A DNA stretch of 6,563 bases, taken from positions 1-6,563 of the forward strand of contig JBBITL010000145.1 in assembly GCA_037440765.1 (NCBI GenBank), read 5' to 3'. A model generated the notes under the pieces. The model had not been told where the DNA came from. It worked only from the letters and a program-made list of their open reading frames with translations, and did not search any database. This DNA is from DTKY01 sp037440765. GTDB lineage: Bacteria; Acidobacteriota; Terriglobia; Bryobacterales; Bryobacteraceae. Made by a program: the position numbers and the translations under genes. Below are positions 6,464 through 6,563 of this stretch, piece after piece (position 1 is the stretch's first letter; every line of letters starts with the position of its first letter).

Positions 6464-6563
6464 GCTGCGCTCGCCCTGTTCCCCTTGACCAGTCCTGCCA
6501 CTGCTCCCACCACGCGTTCCTGCTGCTCAGCCGTGATCCCCGGAAACATGGGCAAGGACACGA
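6454..6563 (-). CDS. DegT/DnrJ/EryC1/StrS family aminotransferase, C-terminal end (enters from right edge)
   Basis: The frame is open from the window edge to TGA at 6456-6454 and gives 35 residues beginning VSLPMFPGITAEQQ. The LP(M)FPGhT pattern followed by a helix with paired valines is the characteristic last segment of PLP-dependent sugar aminotransferases of the DegT/DnrJ/EryC1/StrS family. In those proteins LPxxPxhT..(E/D)(Q)..V lies close to the C-terminus. The final residues NRASAAAA look like a disordered tail. These enzymes convert keto-sugar nucleotides to amino sugars, which fits the neighbouring epimerase and deacetylase. The catalytic lysine and PLP-binding parts are outside the window, so the substrate cannot be judged. 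The family call rests on a short match, and gene context supports it. Confidence 0.75.
   Translation of the reverse strand, partial: VSLPMFPGITAEQQERVVGAVAGLVKGNRASAAAA

Noticed and set aside
1..6563. CRISPR array, insertion sequence, tRNA or rRNA, phage or defence genes
   Set aside because: No regular direct repeats, terminal inverted repeats with transposase, or RNA gene signatures were seen on either strand; the block is fully explained by biosynthetic genes.

Overview
The window is a dense, one-directional, GC-rich block in which every supported gene lies on the minus strand. It reads as part of a cell-surface polysaccharide or glycoconjugate biosynthesis operon. Nothing in it fixes the taxon. 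The high GC content, frequent GTG start candidates and the mix of families (DegT aminotransferase, DUF354, WecB-type epimerase, FkbH-like HAD protein, NodB-type deacetylase, SAM methyltransferase) fit a free-living, probably Gram-negative or metagenome-derived bacterium. No rRNA, tRNA, CRISPR array, insertion sequence or phage gene is visible.

In transcription order (high to low coordinates) the layout is: the last 35 residues of a DegT/DnrJ/EryC1/StrS-type sugar aminotransferase (6454-6563, enters from the right edge); a 118-base spacer with a perfect 8-bp hairpin at the stop codon of that gene; a DUF354 GT-B-like protein (5253-6335); a 372-residue all-helical protein of unknown function, probably an alpha/alpha toroid (4138-5256); a UDP-N-acetylglucosamine 2-epimerase (2896-4122); a large FkbH-like HAD-IIIC protein with an unusual cysteine-rich N-terminus (1098-2936); a leaderless polysaccharide deacetylase (268-1119); and the first 89 codons of a class I methyltransferase that leaves at the left edge (1-268). 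From the DUF354 gene onward the joints are ATGA (4 bases), a 15-base gap, a 41-base overlap, a 22-base overlap and TAATG (1 base), so translation is probably coupled along the block.

Taken together, the genes suggest that a UDP-HexNAc is epimerised to a ManNAc-type sugar, while other sugars or intermediates are aminated, N-deacetylated, methylated and perhaps acylated. The DUF354 protein would act as a glycosyltransferase-like or sugar-handling enzyme. This joint role is inference from family knowledge and gene order. The least understood parts are the cysteine-rich FkbH-type protein, which would normally need an acyl carrier protein that is not in the window, and the uncharacterised toroid protein tightly coupled to the DUF354 gene.
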